Shown piece by piece: positions 1 through 7,214 of a DNA stretch of 51,116 bases. This stretch comes from Dehalococcoidia bacterium (GTDB taxonomy: Bacteria > Chloroflexota > Dehalococcoidia > DSTF01 > WHTK01). The stretch lies in contig WHTK01000023.1 of NCBI GenBank assembly GCA_009377745.1, forward strand, positions 1,796 to 52,911. Reading direction: 5' to 3'. The translations under genes and the position numbers were made by a program. The notes beneath the pieces are model-generated. The model was not told where the DNA came from. It saw only the letters and a program-made list of their open reading frames with translations, and did no database searches. Every line of letters begins with the position of its first letter. Positions within the stretch are counted from its first letter, which is position 1.

Positions 1-117
1 CAACCCCTCGGTGTCAAGGTCACACGGCTGGCACGCGGCCTGCCCATGGGCGGTGACCTCGAGTACGCCGACGACCTCACCCTCTCCCGCGCCCTCGAAA
101 ACCGCCAGGAGCTATAG
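1..117 (+). CDS. recR: Recombination mediator RecR, C-terminal end (partial)
   Basis: The window opens inside a gene. The first 38 codons read in frame to TAG at 115-117 and give the last part of RecR, including the Toprim-tail segment [20 protein letters not shown], which is highly characteristic of the family. RecR acts with RecO and RecF to load RecA on SSB-coated single-stranded DNA in gap repair. The start lies outside the window. recO follows 660 bp downstream, so this is a recR-recO neighbourhood split by two small genes. Identification is firm from the motif even though only the tail is visible. Confidence 0.9.
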   Translation, partial: QPLGVKVTRLARGLPMGGDLEYADDLTLSRALENRQEL

Positions 118-371
118 TGGTTAGGATGCCAATGGACGGAATTAGGCGTTCCACAAAGCACGAAGCCGAGATGCGATGGCTGGCGGAGAACGAAGCCATG
201 CTCGAAGCGACCTACGCCGGCAAGTGGGTCGCGGTCAAAGGCGACAAGCTCATAGGGACTGGCGATAGCTTCGGCGAAGCTTCGAAGGCAGCAGAGGCTC
301 AGGGCATCGAGGAAGCTGTAATCGCGTCAATCAAGCCTCGTGAGTTCCAGGGCGTCTTCCTCATTCGTTGA
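117..371 (+). CDS. DUF5678-type small protein
   Basis: This is a protein of 84 residues. The central segment YAGKWVAVKGDKLIGTGDSF followed by an alanine-rich helix matches the DUF5678 pattern, a small alpha/beta domain of unknown function. The GTG at 117 overlaps the recR stop by one base. ATG codons at 126 and 132 are alternative starts, and no strong ribosome binding site decides between them. The next gene, a retropepsin-like protease, begins directly after the stop codon, so the two are probably co-translated. Base composition is lower in GC than the flanking rec genes (hand count 53% for bases 121-180, against 65% for 1201-1260), which fits an acquired two-gene cassette. No biochemical role can be assigned. 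Confidence 0.72.
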   Translation: MVRMPMDGIRRSTKHEAEMRWLAENEAMLEATYAGKWVAVKGDKLIGTGDSFGEASKAAEAQGIEEAVIASIKPREFQGVFLIR

Positions 372-779
372 ATGCCACCCAACTTCGAGTTTGAGTTCTT
401 CTATCCAAGACGCCCCACACTCTCCGTCGGCGTTCGCAATAAGTCGGGACCTTCCGGCGTAACCACTGCCCTTATGGACACCGGTGCCGACATCACCCTG
501 ATCGACCTCACCGTTGCCGAACAACTTGGCCTCTCGCTCCTGGACTTGCCGCCTATCCGGATTAGTGGCGTCGGCGGGAGTATCACCGAAGCTCGGCGGG
601 CCGAGGTTGAACTTCGACTGCTAAATGAACCCGACCTCGCGCTCACTATCCCGGTTGCCTTCGCACCCATCCGGGGTTTGGGTATAGGCAATCTGATCGG
701 CCTGGACGTCCTTTCTCATTTCGACTTTGGTATCTCTCACTCAACTCTGACTGCCTACCTCGGCAGGACGGCCACCTAA
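372..779 (+). CDS. Retropepsin-like aspartic protease (clan AA)
   Basis: A 135-residue protein with the catalytic motif of single-domain retroviral-type aspartic proteases, ALMDTGADITLID, near residue 36. The usual hydrophobic strands and a second glycine turn (IGNLIGLDVLSHFDF) follow. Such proteins act as homodimers, each monomer supplying one aspartate. No signal peptide or membrane segment is seen, so it should be cytoplasmic. ATG 372 directly abuts the stop of the DUF5678 gene, and the TAA at 777-779 shares a base with the recO start, so this gene is translationally embedded between recR and recO. The substrate is unknown. Partnership with the DUF5678 protein is inferred only from adjacency. 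Confidence 0.8.
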   Translation: MPPNFEFEFFYPRRPTLSVGVRNKSGPSGVTTALMDTGADITLIDLTVAEQLGLSLLDLPPIRISGVGGSITEARRAEVELRLLNEPDLALTIPVAFAPIRGLGIGNLIGLDVLSHFDFGISHSTLTAYLGRTAT

Positions 780-1555
780 TGCCACGCCCCCGCGTCTACA
801 AGACCCAGGCCATCGTCCTGCGGCAGCGCAAGCTGGGCGAGGCTGACAAGATCGTCACGCTCTACTGCTCTCACCTGGGCAAGTTGGACGCCGTGGCCAA
901 GGGCGTCCGCCGCACCAAGAGCCGCCTCGCCGGCCACCTGGAGCCGCTAACCCTCGGCGCTTACCTCATCGCCGAGGGCCGAGACCTGGACATCGTCACC
1001 CAGGCTGAGACCGTCGATGCCTTTCCTGCTCTGCGCGACAACCTCGAACGGCTCAGCCGCGGCCTCTACTGCGCCGAGCTGGTTGATAGGCTGACGCCGG
1101 AGCGTTCCGAAGGTAACCCGATCTTCCGTCTGTTGAACGAGACGCTGAGCCTGCTCGATTGTGAAGAGGAGACCGAAATCGCCGTGCGCCGATTCGAGGC
1201 GCGGCTGCTGAGTAAGCTGGGTTACCGCCCTAACCTCGACGTCTGCGCTGTTTGCGGCCGGCGATTGGAGCCCGTCGATAACTACTGGAGCCCGGTCGCG
1301 GGTGGCGCTCTCTGCCCAGCCTGCGCCGGCGATTCTCTGCGATTGACGCCACTCAGCCTCAACGCAATCAAGGTCCTGCGACTGCTGCTGCGCGCATCCT
1401 TCGCCGAGATGGCCCGCGTGCGCCTCTCTCACGCCCTCGCCGAAGAGGTGCGCTGCTGCCTGGCCGACCAAGTCAGCTTCGTCCTCGAGCGCGAGGTGCG
1501 CAGCGCTCGCTTCGTCGAGACGCTGCGCCGCGACGCCGCCTCCCTGCCGTCTTGA
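779..1555 (+). CDS. recO: DNA repair protein RecO
   Basis: At 258 residues this is the typical RecO length. The N-terminal OB fold begins with YKTQAIVLRQRKLGEADKIV and continues into the VAKGVRRTKSRLAGHLEPL block that marks the family. The helical region carries a zinc-ribbon pair, CAVCG and CPAC, near residues 153 and 177. RecO anneals complementary strands and, with RecR, displaces SSB to let RecA load. The ATG overlaps the protease stop codon by one base, and the downstream HAD gene overlaps the recO end by four bases, so the cluster is translationally coupled. Nothing is missing from the expected fold. Confidence 0.95.
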   Translation: MPRPRVYKTQAIVLRQRKLGEADKIVTLYCSHLGKLDAVAKGVRRTKSRLAGHLEPLTLGAYLIAEGRDLDIVTQAETVDAFPALRDNLERLSRGLYCAELVDRLTPERSEGNPIFRLLNETLSLLDCEEETEIAVRRFEARLLSKLGYRPNLDVCAVCGRRLEPVDNYWSPVAGGALCPACAGDSLRLTPLSLNAIKVLRLLLRASFAEMARVRLSHALAEEVRCCLADQVSFVLEREVRSARFVETLRRDAASLPS

Positions 1556-2217
1556 TTCCGCGCCGCGTCCTCTTCTTCGACTTCGACGGCACGCTCATCA
1601 ACTCGATGCCGCAGCACGCTCAGATCTTCGGCAGCCTGCTTGCCGACGCCTACAGCCTCGACCCCGAGGCCGCCGGCCGCGACTACCTCTCGCTGGCTGG
1701 GGTGCCGTTGGAGAAGCAGTTTCGCCACGCCCTCGCTAACGGCGGCATCGTCGAGCCCGACATCGACGCCCTGCTGGCGGAGTTCTGGTTGCGCTACGCC
1801 AAGCTGGAGCCGGTGCTCTTTCCCGAGGTGCCACGGGTACTGGCGCGGCTCGCGGCCTCCTATCCGCTCATCGTCACCAGCCAGGGACGCCAGACGATGG
1901 TCGAGGCCAAGCTGGCCCACCTCGGCCTGGCACACCACTTCACCCTGATCCTGGGCGTCGATCCCGAGCGGCCGGAACTGGGCAAGGGCGAGCCCCACTT
2001 CCGCATCGCCCGCGAGAGCCTGGGACTATCGGCCCAGAACATTGAGGCCTCGCTGATGACCGGCGACGGCGCCTTCGACATGCAGGTCGCCCGCGCCGCC
2101 AACATGACCGCCGTCGGCCGCCTGACCGGCGACAACGCCGAGGCACTGTTCGCGGCCGGGGCTCACCACGTCATCTCTGACTTGCGCGGCCTCATCCCTC
2201 TCGCACAACCCAAGTGA
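1552..2217 (+). CDS. HAD-family hydrolase (phosphoglycolate phosphatase-like)
   Basis: A 221-residue haloacid dehalogenase superfamily phosphatase. Motif I is VLFFDFDGTLINS at residues 6-18 (nucleophile and acid-base aspartates), motif II is LIVTSQG near residue 107, and motif IV is the TGDGAFDMQVA block near residue 166. The cap lies between motifs I and II, as in subfamily IA enzymes such as phosphoglycolate phosphatase and beta-phosphoglucomutase. The chosen start is TTG at 1552, which overlaps the recO stop codon. A start a few codons later would remove motif I strands, so TTG is favoured. Substrate is not determinable from sequence. Confidence 0.88.
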   Translation: MIPRRVLFFDFDGTLINSMPQHAQIFGSLLADAYSLDPEAAGRDYLSLAGVPLEKQFRHALANGGIVEPDIDALLAEFWLRYAKLEPVLFPEVPRVLARLAASYPLIVTSQGRQTMVEAKLAHLGLAHHFTLILGVDPERPELGKGEPHFRIARESLGLSAQNIEASLMTGDGAFDMQVARAANMTAVGRLTGDNAEALFAAGAHHVISDLRGLIPLAQPK

Positions 2218-2258
2218 CACTGCGTCCAGATCAATGACCAGCGTACTCGTCGCGAAAG

Positions 2259-2279
2259 CTGCGGGTTTCAATCCCGCAG
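2259..2279. repeat. Short perfect hairpin, family shared with 12678-12699
   Basis: A 7-bp perfect stem (CTGCGGG / CCCGCAG) closes a 7-base loop TTTCAAT. An almost identical hairpin with loop ATTCAT lies at 12678-12699 between two other genes, so this looks like a small dispersed hairpin unit. It could end transcription of the rec/HAD cluster, but no T-run follows it. Confidence 0.5.
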
Positions 2280-2371
2280 ATCTGCTACCAACCTCCGGGC
2301 GGGCTGACTAAACCTTCAACCCCTGTTTTGCCGTATATTTAGCGTATAGAGCTATAGCCGGAGGAGAGCGG

Positions 2372-2803
2372 ATGCCCCTTTACGAGTATTACTGCCAGAG
2401 CTGCGACGGTATTTTCGAAACCCTGCGCTCCATGCGCGAGTCGTCTGAGCCTTCGCCATGCCCTCTCTGCGACCGCGACAGCCAGCGCATCATGCCGACG
2501 TCCTTCTCAGCCTTCACCTTCAGAGACGGAATGCCGCGGCGCATCCCGGACCGTGGCACCTACTGGCACTACAACAAGGAAGTCAAGCACATGAACACCG
2601 GTGGCGTCCCCGCCGGTGAGCACCCTGAGCTTTACCGCCCCGACCCCAGGCCGGTCCGCAGCCGCGGCGACATGGAAGAATCGCGGGACATCGACTACTA
2701 CAAGATGAAGCACGCCCGCCGCATGAGGGACTCAGACCTCGGCCAGGCGCCGATGGGCCCGGACGGCAAGCCCATGCTCTCGCCGAAGTTCGGCATGGGG
2801 TAA
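2372..2803 (+). CDS. FmdB-family zinc ribbon protein
   Basis: A 143-residue protein beginning MPLYEYYCQSCDGIFE, with a second cysteine pair CPLC near residue 31. This is the CxxC...CxxC zinc ribbon of the FmdB family (named after a putative regulator of formamidase genes). The remainder is charged and probably disordered and ends in a glycine/methionine-rich tail, so only the first 45 residues are a recognised domain. The start is well supported by GGAGGAGAG 8-10 bases upstream. A strong stem-loop terminator follows 23 bases after the stop, so it is probably transcribed alone. Its target is unknown. Confidence 0.85.
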   Translation: MPLYEYYCQSCDGIFETLRSMRESSEPSPCPLCDRDSQRIMPTSFSAFTFRDGMPRRIPDRGTYWHYNKEVKHMNTGGVPAGEHPELYRPDPRPVRSRGDMEESRDIDYYKMKHARRMRDSDLGQAPMGPDGKPMLSPKFGMG

Positions 2804-2825
2804 GCGTCCTACGCTGAATAAGAAA

Positions 2826-2858
2826 GGGGGCGTCCGGATTGGACGCCCCCTTGTGTTT
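2826..2858 (+). terminator. Rho-independent terminator after fmdB-like gene
   Basis: A perfect 10-bp stem, GGGGGCGTCC / GGACGCCCCC, has a 5-base loop and is followed by TTGTGTTT. It lies just after the stop at 2803 and ends the fmdB-like transcript. A short A-run before the stem means it could also act on the opposite strand, where the polyprenyl synthase gene ends at 3021. Confidence 0.85.
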
Positions 2859-3020
2859 AGCCTTTCTTTCGAGAGAGTCTTCTTAGAACCCTTGCCGTCC
2901 ACGCAGCCCAATTTACTCAAAGAAGAAGGCCTACTCACCCTCCGCTTTCGAGCTTACCTCTTCACCAAGACACAGAGGTGAGGTGGCTGTAGGGAGACGC
3001 TCTTGTGATTAGACGAAGCC

Positions 3021-4147
3021 CTAAGCCCGCCGCTGCGTCACCCAGTACGCTACATCCGACAGCGACTCCCTGGACTCTGAGGGCGGCAACACATCGAGGG
3101 CGCCTAGCGCCCGGTCTCGGAAGTCCACCGCGACCGCGTAGGACTCATCCAGTATGTTCGACTCCCGGATCAGCGTCAGGGAGCGCTTGAGGCTATCGCC
3201 GCGCTGACGGCCGCCCGCGAAGTAGCGCTTGACCGGGTTGTTCTCCGGCTGGCGCTCGATCAGCAGCAGCGAGGGCAGGGTCAGGTGCCCTGCATAAGGT
3301 CGCTGCCGGCCGGCTTGCCCATCTCCGCCTCATCGCCGGTGAAGTCGAGTATGTCATCGACGATCTGGAACGCCATGCCGAGGTTCTCGCCGTAGGAGCG
3401 CAGCGCTTCGACGCCTTTAGGCGAGACGCCACCGATCATCGCGCCGCCCTCTGCCGCGGTCGCGAACAGTGACGCCGTCTTGCCGGCGATGCGGTTGAAG
3501 TACTCCCGCGTCGACTGGCCGTAGCTGTAGGCGCTCATGTCCTGGTGCAGCTCGCCCGTGGCCATCTGCATCAGGGTGCGCGCGAAGAGCCGGATCACCT
3601 CGATGTTGCCGGTGCGGGCAACCAGCTCCGCGGCGTGGGCGAACATGTAGTCGCCGACCATCACCGTGGCAGCGTTGTCGAAAAGGGAGTTGGCCGTCGC
3701 CCGGCCCCGGCGCGTCGCGGCAGCATCGATTACGTCATCGTGCACCAGCGTGGCGGAGTGCAGCAGCTCGATCGACGCCGCCAGCGGTACCAGCAGGTCC
3801 AACTCATAATGGCCCGTCCGACCCGCCAGGAGGGCAACGGCCGGGCGCGCGCGCTTGCCGCCCGCACCGAGAACGTGGTCCAGGATGTTGGATAAGGCCG
3901 GAAACTCAGCTGGGCGCACCGCCTGTAGTGTCTCCTCAACCAACCCCAGGCCGTCCTGGACGAGATAGTAGAGGTCATCGTTCTGCCGGATCGTCCGGAT
4001 CATCGGCTCTTGCTGAGCGTGCGCGCCGCCGGCCTCCGGCCTGCCAAACCGCAGGATGTACTTCGTCGCCCGCTTGCTGAATCCCTTCGGCCCTTCCGTC
4101 CGCCAGGAGCGGGCGGCTCTGCTTAGGAGGTGCGGCTGTATGCTCAT
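3021..4147 (-). pseudogene. Polyprenyl diphosphate synthase, frameshifted near 3284
   Basis: This is a trans-isoprenyl diphosphate synthase, which elongates allylic diphosphates with isopentenyl diphosphate for quinone or carrier-lipid chains. The first aspartate-rich motif is HDDVIDAAATRRGR (DDxxD at residues 137-141) and the second is FQIVDDILDFTGD (264-268). The reading frame ends at TGA (3281-3283, residue 288), straight after GKPAGSDLMQGT. The missing C-terminus continues in another frame: LTLPSLLLIERQPENNPVKR and onward to a TAG at 3021-3023, about 86 residues. Restoring one C in ACCTGACC (making ACCCTGACC) rejoins the two. Both metal-binding motifs survive, so the 3281-4147 product could retain some fold. 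A single-base assembly error is the simplest alternative. The start overlaps the tatD stop (ATGA). Confidence 0.85.
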
Positions 4148-4974
4148 GGCTCCACTCCCTTAAGGACGGCTTCTGCCGGCGCCGCCAGCCTGAACAGCCG
4201 CAGCGCGTTCGCGCTTGCCGTCGTTGCCACCTCCTCCATCGATAGATCCTTCAGCTCCGCGATCTGCCTCACCGCCTCGATCACATAAGCCGGCTCGTTG
4301 CGCTTGCCACGATGGGCTTGTGGCGCCCCGTAAGGCGAGTCCGTCTCGACGACCAGCGAGGTCAGCGGCAACGCGGCAACCACCTCGCGCAGAGCCGTCG
4401 CCTTGGGGTGCGTCACTGAAGTGTGGATCGAGATCAGGAAGCCAAGATCGACGTAGCGCAAGGCTGTTTCGAGGTCGCTGCTGTAGTAATGCAAGACACC
4501 GAGGGGTCGCCCGGCGTAGGCGGGCGCGACACGATGCGCCCAGGCCGGTAGCTGGTCGGCAAGGGCGTCCCAGGCATCGCGGCAGTGAATAACGACCGGC
4601 AAGGCGTGTCGCTCAGCGAGGTTGAGCTGGACCTCAAACGCTTCGATTTGCCTCTCTCGCGGCGACAGCGTCCTGTAAAAATCGAGGCCGATCTCGCCCA
4701 CCGCAACGACCTTCTCGTGGCTCAGCAACGCTTCGATCTGAGCCAGCGCCGCGTCATCCAATTTGCTCGCCTCGTGAGGATGAAAGCCGGCCGTGGCGTA
4801 AACACCATCGATTCTGCTCGCCAAAGCGACGGCCCGCCGCGACGAGTCGACGTCCTCAGCCGGCACGATGACCGTCGTCACGCCGGCAGCACGCGCGCGT
4901 TCGAGCGCCGCGTCAATGTCGGCGGCGAACTCCGGCTCCTGGATGTGGGCGTGGCTATCGACGAGCTCGATCAC
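4144..4974 (-). CDS. TatD-family metal-dependent hydrolase
   Basis: A 276-residue TIM-barrel amidohydrolase-type protein. Metal ligands are visible: the N-terminal VDSHAHI, GEIGLDFYR near residue 92, VIHCRDA near 128, GVLHYYS near 160 and VVETDSPYGAP near 209. TatD proteins are metal-dependent nucleases (3'-5' exonuclease activity is shown for E. coli TatD). The GTG start overlaps the metG stop by four bases (GTGA), and the stop overlaps the polyprenyl synthase start by four bases (ATGA), so the three genes form one translationally coupled operon. The metG-tatD order is common in many bacteria. Length and motifs are complete. Confidence 0.93.
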   Translation of the reverse strand: MIELVDSHAHIQEPEFAADIDAALERARAAGVTTVIVPAEDVDSSRRAVALASRIDGVYATAGFHPHEASKLDDAALAQIEALLSHEKVVAVGEIGLDFYRTLSPRERQIEAFEVQLNLAERHALPVVIHCRDAWDALADQLPAWAHRVAPAYAGRPLGVLHYYSSDLETALRYVDLGFLISIHTSVTHPKATALREVVAALPLTSLVVETDSPYGAPQAHRGKRNEPAYVIEAVRQIAELKDLSMEEVATTASANALRLFRLAAPAEAVLKGVEP

Positions 4975-6653
4975 GAGCCTTCCTTCCCGCCCACGAGCTC
5001 AGGTTCGGCGGCGGACGGAGGCTCCAGCTTCTTGAACAACGGCGCCGGCGTACCGAGAGGCCGTCCGGCTTGCGGCAGCGTTGTCTGCCAGCCGTTGAAG
5101 TCGATTGGGCCGTCGTGGCCGAGCATGGCGTGCAGCTGCTGTGCCGAGAACGGCAGGTAGGGGTAGAGCGCCAGCTTCAGCGCCTCAATCGCGCCGAGGG
5201 CCGTGTAGAGGGCGCGCGCGGCGGCCGGTGGGTCGCTCTCGCGCGTCTTCCAGGGCTCCTCCTGGTTGAGATAGCGGTTTGTCTCCTGCGCGTAAGCCAT
5301 CGACGTGCGCAGGCCCTCGCGGAAGCGGCAGGCGGCAATGCTGGCGCCTACGGAGGTCAGCATCTCCTCACCGGCCCGCAGCAGCACTCGATCTGTCTCA
5401 TGCAGCGCGCCCGGCTCCGGAATGCGACCCTCGAAGCTCCGATAGGTAATCGTCAGCACGCGGTTGACCAGGTTGCCCCAGGTCGAGACCAGCTCCTCGT
5501 TGTTGCGACGCACAAGGTCGCCCTCGCTGAAATCGCTGTCGCTGGACTCCGGCATGATCGCGGCCAGGTAGTAGCGGATCGTGTCCGGGTCGTAACGCTC
5601 CAGGTAGACAGGCAGGAAGGGGGCGGTGCCCATGCTGGTGCTGGCCTTCCAGCCGCGAAAGTTGATGTACTGGTTCGCCGGTACGTCATAGGGCAGGTTG
5701 AGACCGCCGTACATCATGATCTGGGCCGGCCAGCTCAGCGTGTGGAACCAGATATTGTCCTTGCCGATGAAGTAGTAGCTCTTTGTCTCCGGGTCCTGCC
5801 AGAAGTCCCGCCAGGCCTCCGGCGTCCCTTCGCGCTGGGCCCACTCCTTGGCGGCTGAGAGGTAACCCACGACATTCTCGAACCAGACGTAGATCCGCTT
5901 GTCGTCGTAGCCCTCAACCGGGATCGGGACGCCCCACTGCATGTCGCGGGTGATGGCGCGGTCCTTGAGGCCCTCGCCGTCATTGAGGATGCCCAGCGCA
6001 AAGCCGAGGACGTTGCGGCGCCAGTGCTCCTTGTCGTCCGTGAGCCAGGCTTTGACGCGGTCGTTATACGCGCTGAGGCGCAGAAAGAAGTGCTCCGACT
6101 CGCGACGCTCCGGCGCCGAGCCATCGAAGCGGCAGCGTGGGTCGATCAGGTCGACGGGGTCGAGGATCCGGCCGCAGTTGTCGCACTGGTCGCCGCGAGC
6201 CCGCTCGAAGCCGCAGAACGGACAGGTGCCCTCCACGTAGCGGTCGAGCAAAAACCGATTCTCCTGGGCGCAGTAAGGCAGCTCCATGACCGCCTTGTAG
6301 ATGTCGCCCTGCTCGAGCAGCTTGAGGAACATCTCCTGCACGGTATCGATGTGGTTCTGGGTGCCGGTCGTGGTGTAGAGGTCGAAGCTGATGCCCAGGC
6401 GCTCCCATGAAGCGACGAACTCCTCGTGGAAGGAAGTCGCGACCTGCTGCGGCGTGCGGCCCTCCTGCTCGGCGCGGACGGTGATCGGCGTGCCATGCTG
6501 GTCGGAGCCGGAGACCATCAGCACCCGATTGCCGGCCGTGCGGTGGTAGCGCGCGAAGATGTCGGGCGCCAGATAGGCCCCGGCGATCTGGCCGAGGTGC
6601 AGCGAGCCGTTGGGATACGGCCAAGCTACGCCGAGAAATACGGTTTCAGACAC
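4971..6653 (-). CDS. metG: Methionine--tRNA ligase
   Basis: A 560-residue class I aminoacyl-tRNA synthetase that charges tRNA-Met. The HIGH-type signature is in PYPNGSLHLGQIAGAYLA (residues 12-29). A zinc knuckle with four cysteines, CPFCG and CDNCG, lies around residues 144-161. The second signature appears as WKASTSMG near residue 334, in place of the commoner KMSKS or KFSTSRG. The anticodon-binding helical domain follows. There is no C-terminal EMAP-II-like tRNA-binding domain, so this is a short-form enzyme. The start is GTG 6653, preceded by an AAGGGCGG-like site. It is the first gene of a metG-tatD-polyprenyl synthase operon. Confidence 0.95.
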   Translation of the reverse strand: MSETVFLGVAWPYPNGSLHLGQIAGAYLAPDIFARYHRTAGNRVLMVSGSDQHGTPITVRAEQEGRTPQQVATSFHEEFVASWERLGISFDLYTTTGTQNHIDTVQEMFLKLLEQGDIYKAVMELPYCAQENRFLLDRYVEGTCPFCGFERARGDQCDNCGRILDPVDLIDPRCRFDGSAPERRESEHFFLRLSAYNDRVKAWLTDDKEHWRRNVLGFALGILNDGEGLKDRAITRDMQWGVPIPVEGYDDKRIYVWFENVVGYLSAAKEWAQREGTPEAWRDFWQDPETKSYYFIGKDNIWFHTLSWPAQIMMYGGLNLPYDVPANQYINFRGWKASTSMGTAPFLPVYLERYDPDTIRYYLAAIMPESSDSDFSEGDLVRRNNEELVSTWGNLVNRVLTITYRSFEGRIPEPGALHETDRVLLRAGEEMLTSVGASIAACRFREGLRTSMAYAQETNRYLNQEEPWKTRESDPPAAARALYTALGAIEALKLALYPYLPFSAQQLHAMLGHDGPIDFNGWQTTLPQAGRPLGTPAPLFKKLEPPSAAEPELVGGKEGS

Positions 6654-6778
6654 GAAAATCCGCCCTTGAACGCTTAATTCTACCCTTAGCTGCCAGTAAG
6701 GGGCTACTCAGGCCTTAGCAGGCGGCATCCTGCTGTCGCGTGACGAATACGCTCTTTGTTAATGGCAACCTATCTCTT

Positions 6779-6826
6779 GTGTCATTGCGAGCCATTGCCC
6801 GCAGGCAAGGCGTGGCAACCTTTAAT
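6779..6826 (+). repeat. REP-like repeat A, copy 1
   Basis: This 48-base unit begins TGTCATTGCGAGCC and ends GGCGTGGCAACCTTTAATG. Its core forms a hairpin from TTGCC/GGCAA arms. Near-identical units in one or the other orientation lie at 7024-7070, 9935-9982, 10003-10052 and 31184-31230. The TGTCATTGCGAG type is a familiar dispersed intergenic repeat in Dehalococcoidia and other bacteria. Confidence 0.85.
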
Positions 6827-6914
6827 GTACCGGGCACATGCATCGCGCTCATGCGGGCCCAGCGCCTTGTCGCTACGCATCCCTCTCGGTCTGCTCCGCT
6901 AACGTTTAGTTAAA

Positions 6915-6980
6915 AGAGAGTATTTCTGAGGGGACACCCCTCAGAAACCCCGGCGTCGGCTGCGCCCCCGCACTCCGCTT
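6915..6980 (-). repeat. Intergenic repeat B with 11-bp perfect stem, copy 1
   Basis: Read on the minus strand, the unit runs from AAGCGGAGTGC to the palindrome TTTCTGAGGGG/CCCCTCAGAAA (6923-6947, 3-base loop). A diverged second copy in the other orientation lies at 10075-10139. Both sit next to repeat A copies, so A and B travel together as a composite. The segment between the metG start and 7154 contains no gene that I can support. Confidence 0.8.
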
Positions 6981-7023
6981 GGCCCACGAATGTTTCAAAA
7001 CCCACGAGTTCTAACAACGGACG

Positions 7024-7070
7024 GTCAAGGATTGCCACGCCTCGCCTGTGGGCAATGGCTCGCAATGACA
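7024..7070 (-). repeat. REP-like repeat A, copy 2 (inverted)
   Basis: This is the reverse-orientation counterpart of the unit at 6779-6826, ending GGCTCGCAATGACA. With copy 1 it makes an inverted pair flanking about 200 bp that includes repeat B. Confidence 0.85.
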
Positions 7071-7154
7071 GAGCGTGGGGTGTATGCCAGACGCCGTATA
7101 AGCCAGACGCATCCTGCGTCAGAACGCGCAGCCCTGCGCTCAAGCGCTAGCTTG

Positions 7155-7183
7155 TTGACCCCAAAAGATGCCACGGCTACGAT
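7155..7183 (+). promoter_or_regulatory. Sigma-70-type promoter for the serine operon
   Basis: A -35 box TTGACC (7155-7160) and a -10 box TACGAT (7178-7183) are separated by exactly 17 bases. The predicted start site near 7190 lies just before GAGGAGAG at 7199-7206 and the TTG start at 7215. This spacing argues against using the ATG at 7188 as the start. Confidence 0.6.
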
Positions 7184-7214
7184 TCCAATGAGCCCACAGA
7201 GGAGAGTCTTTACC

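Noticed and set aside
2255..2290. Possible tRNA T-arm (GCGGG TTTCAAT CCCGC)
   Set aside because: The stem resembles a T arm, but the loop lacks TTC at the right position and no acceptor, D or anticodon arm can be built around it.
3276..3290. Programmed ribosomal frameshift in the polyprenyl synthase gene
   Set aside because: A -1 shift would be needed, and there is no slippery heptamer or evident downstream pseudoknot. A mutation or base-call error is simpler.
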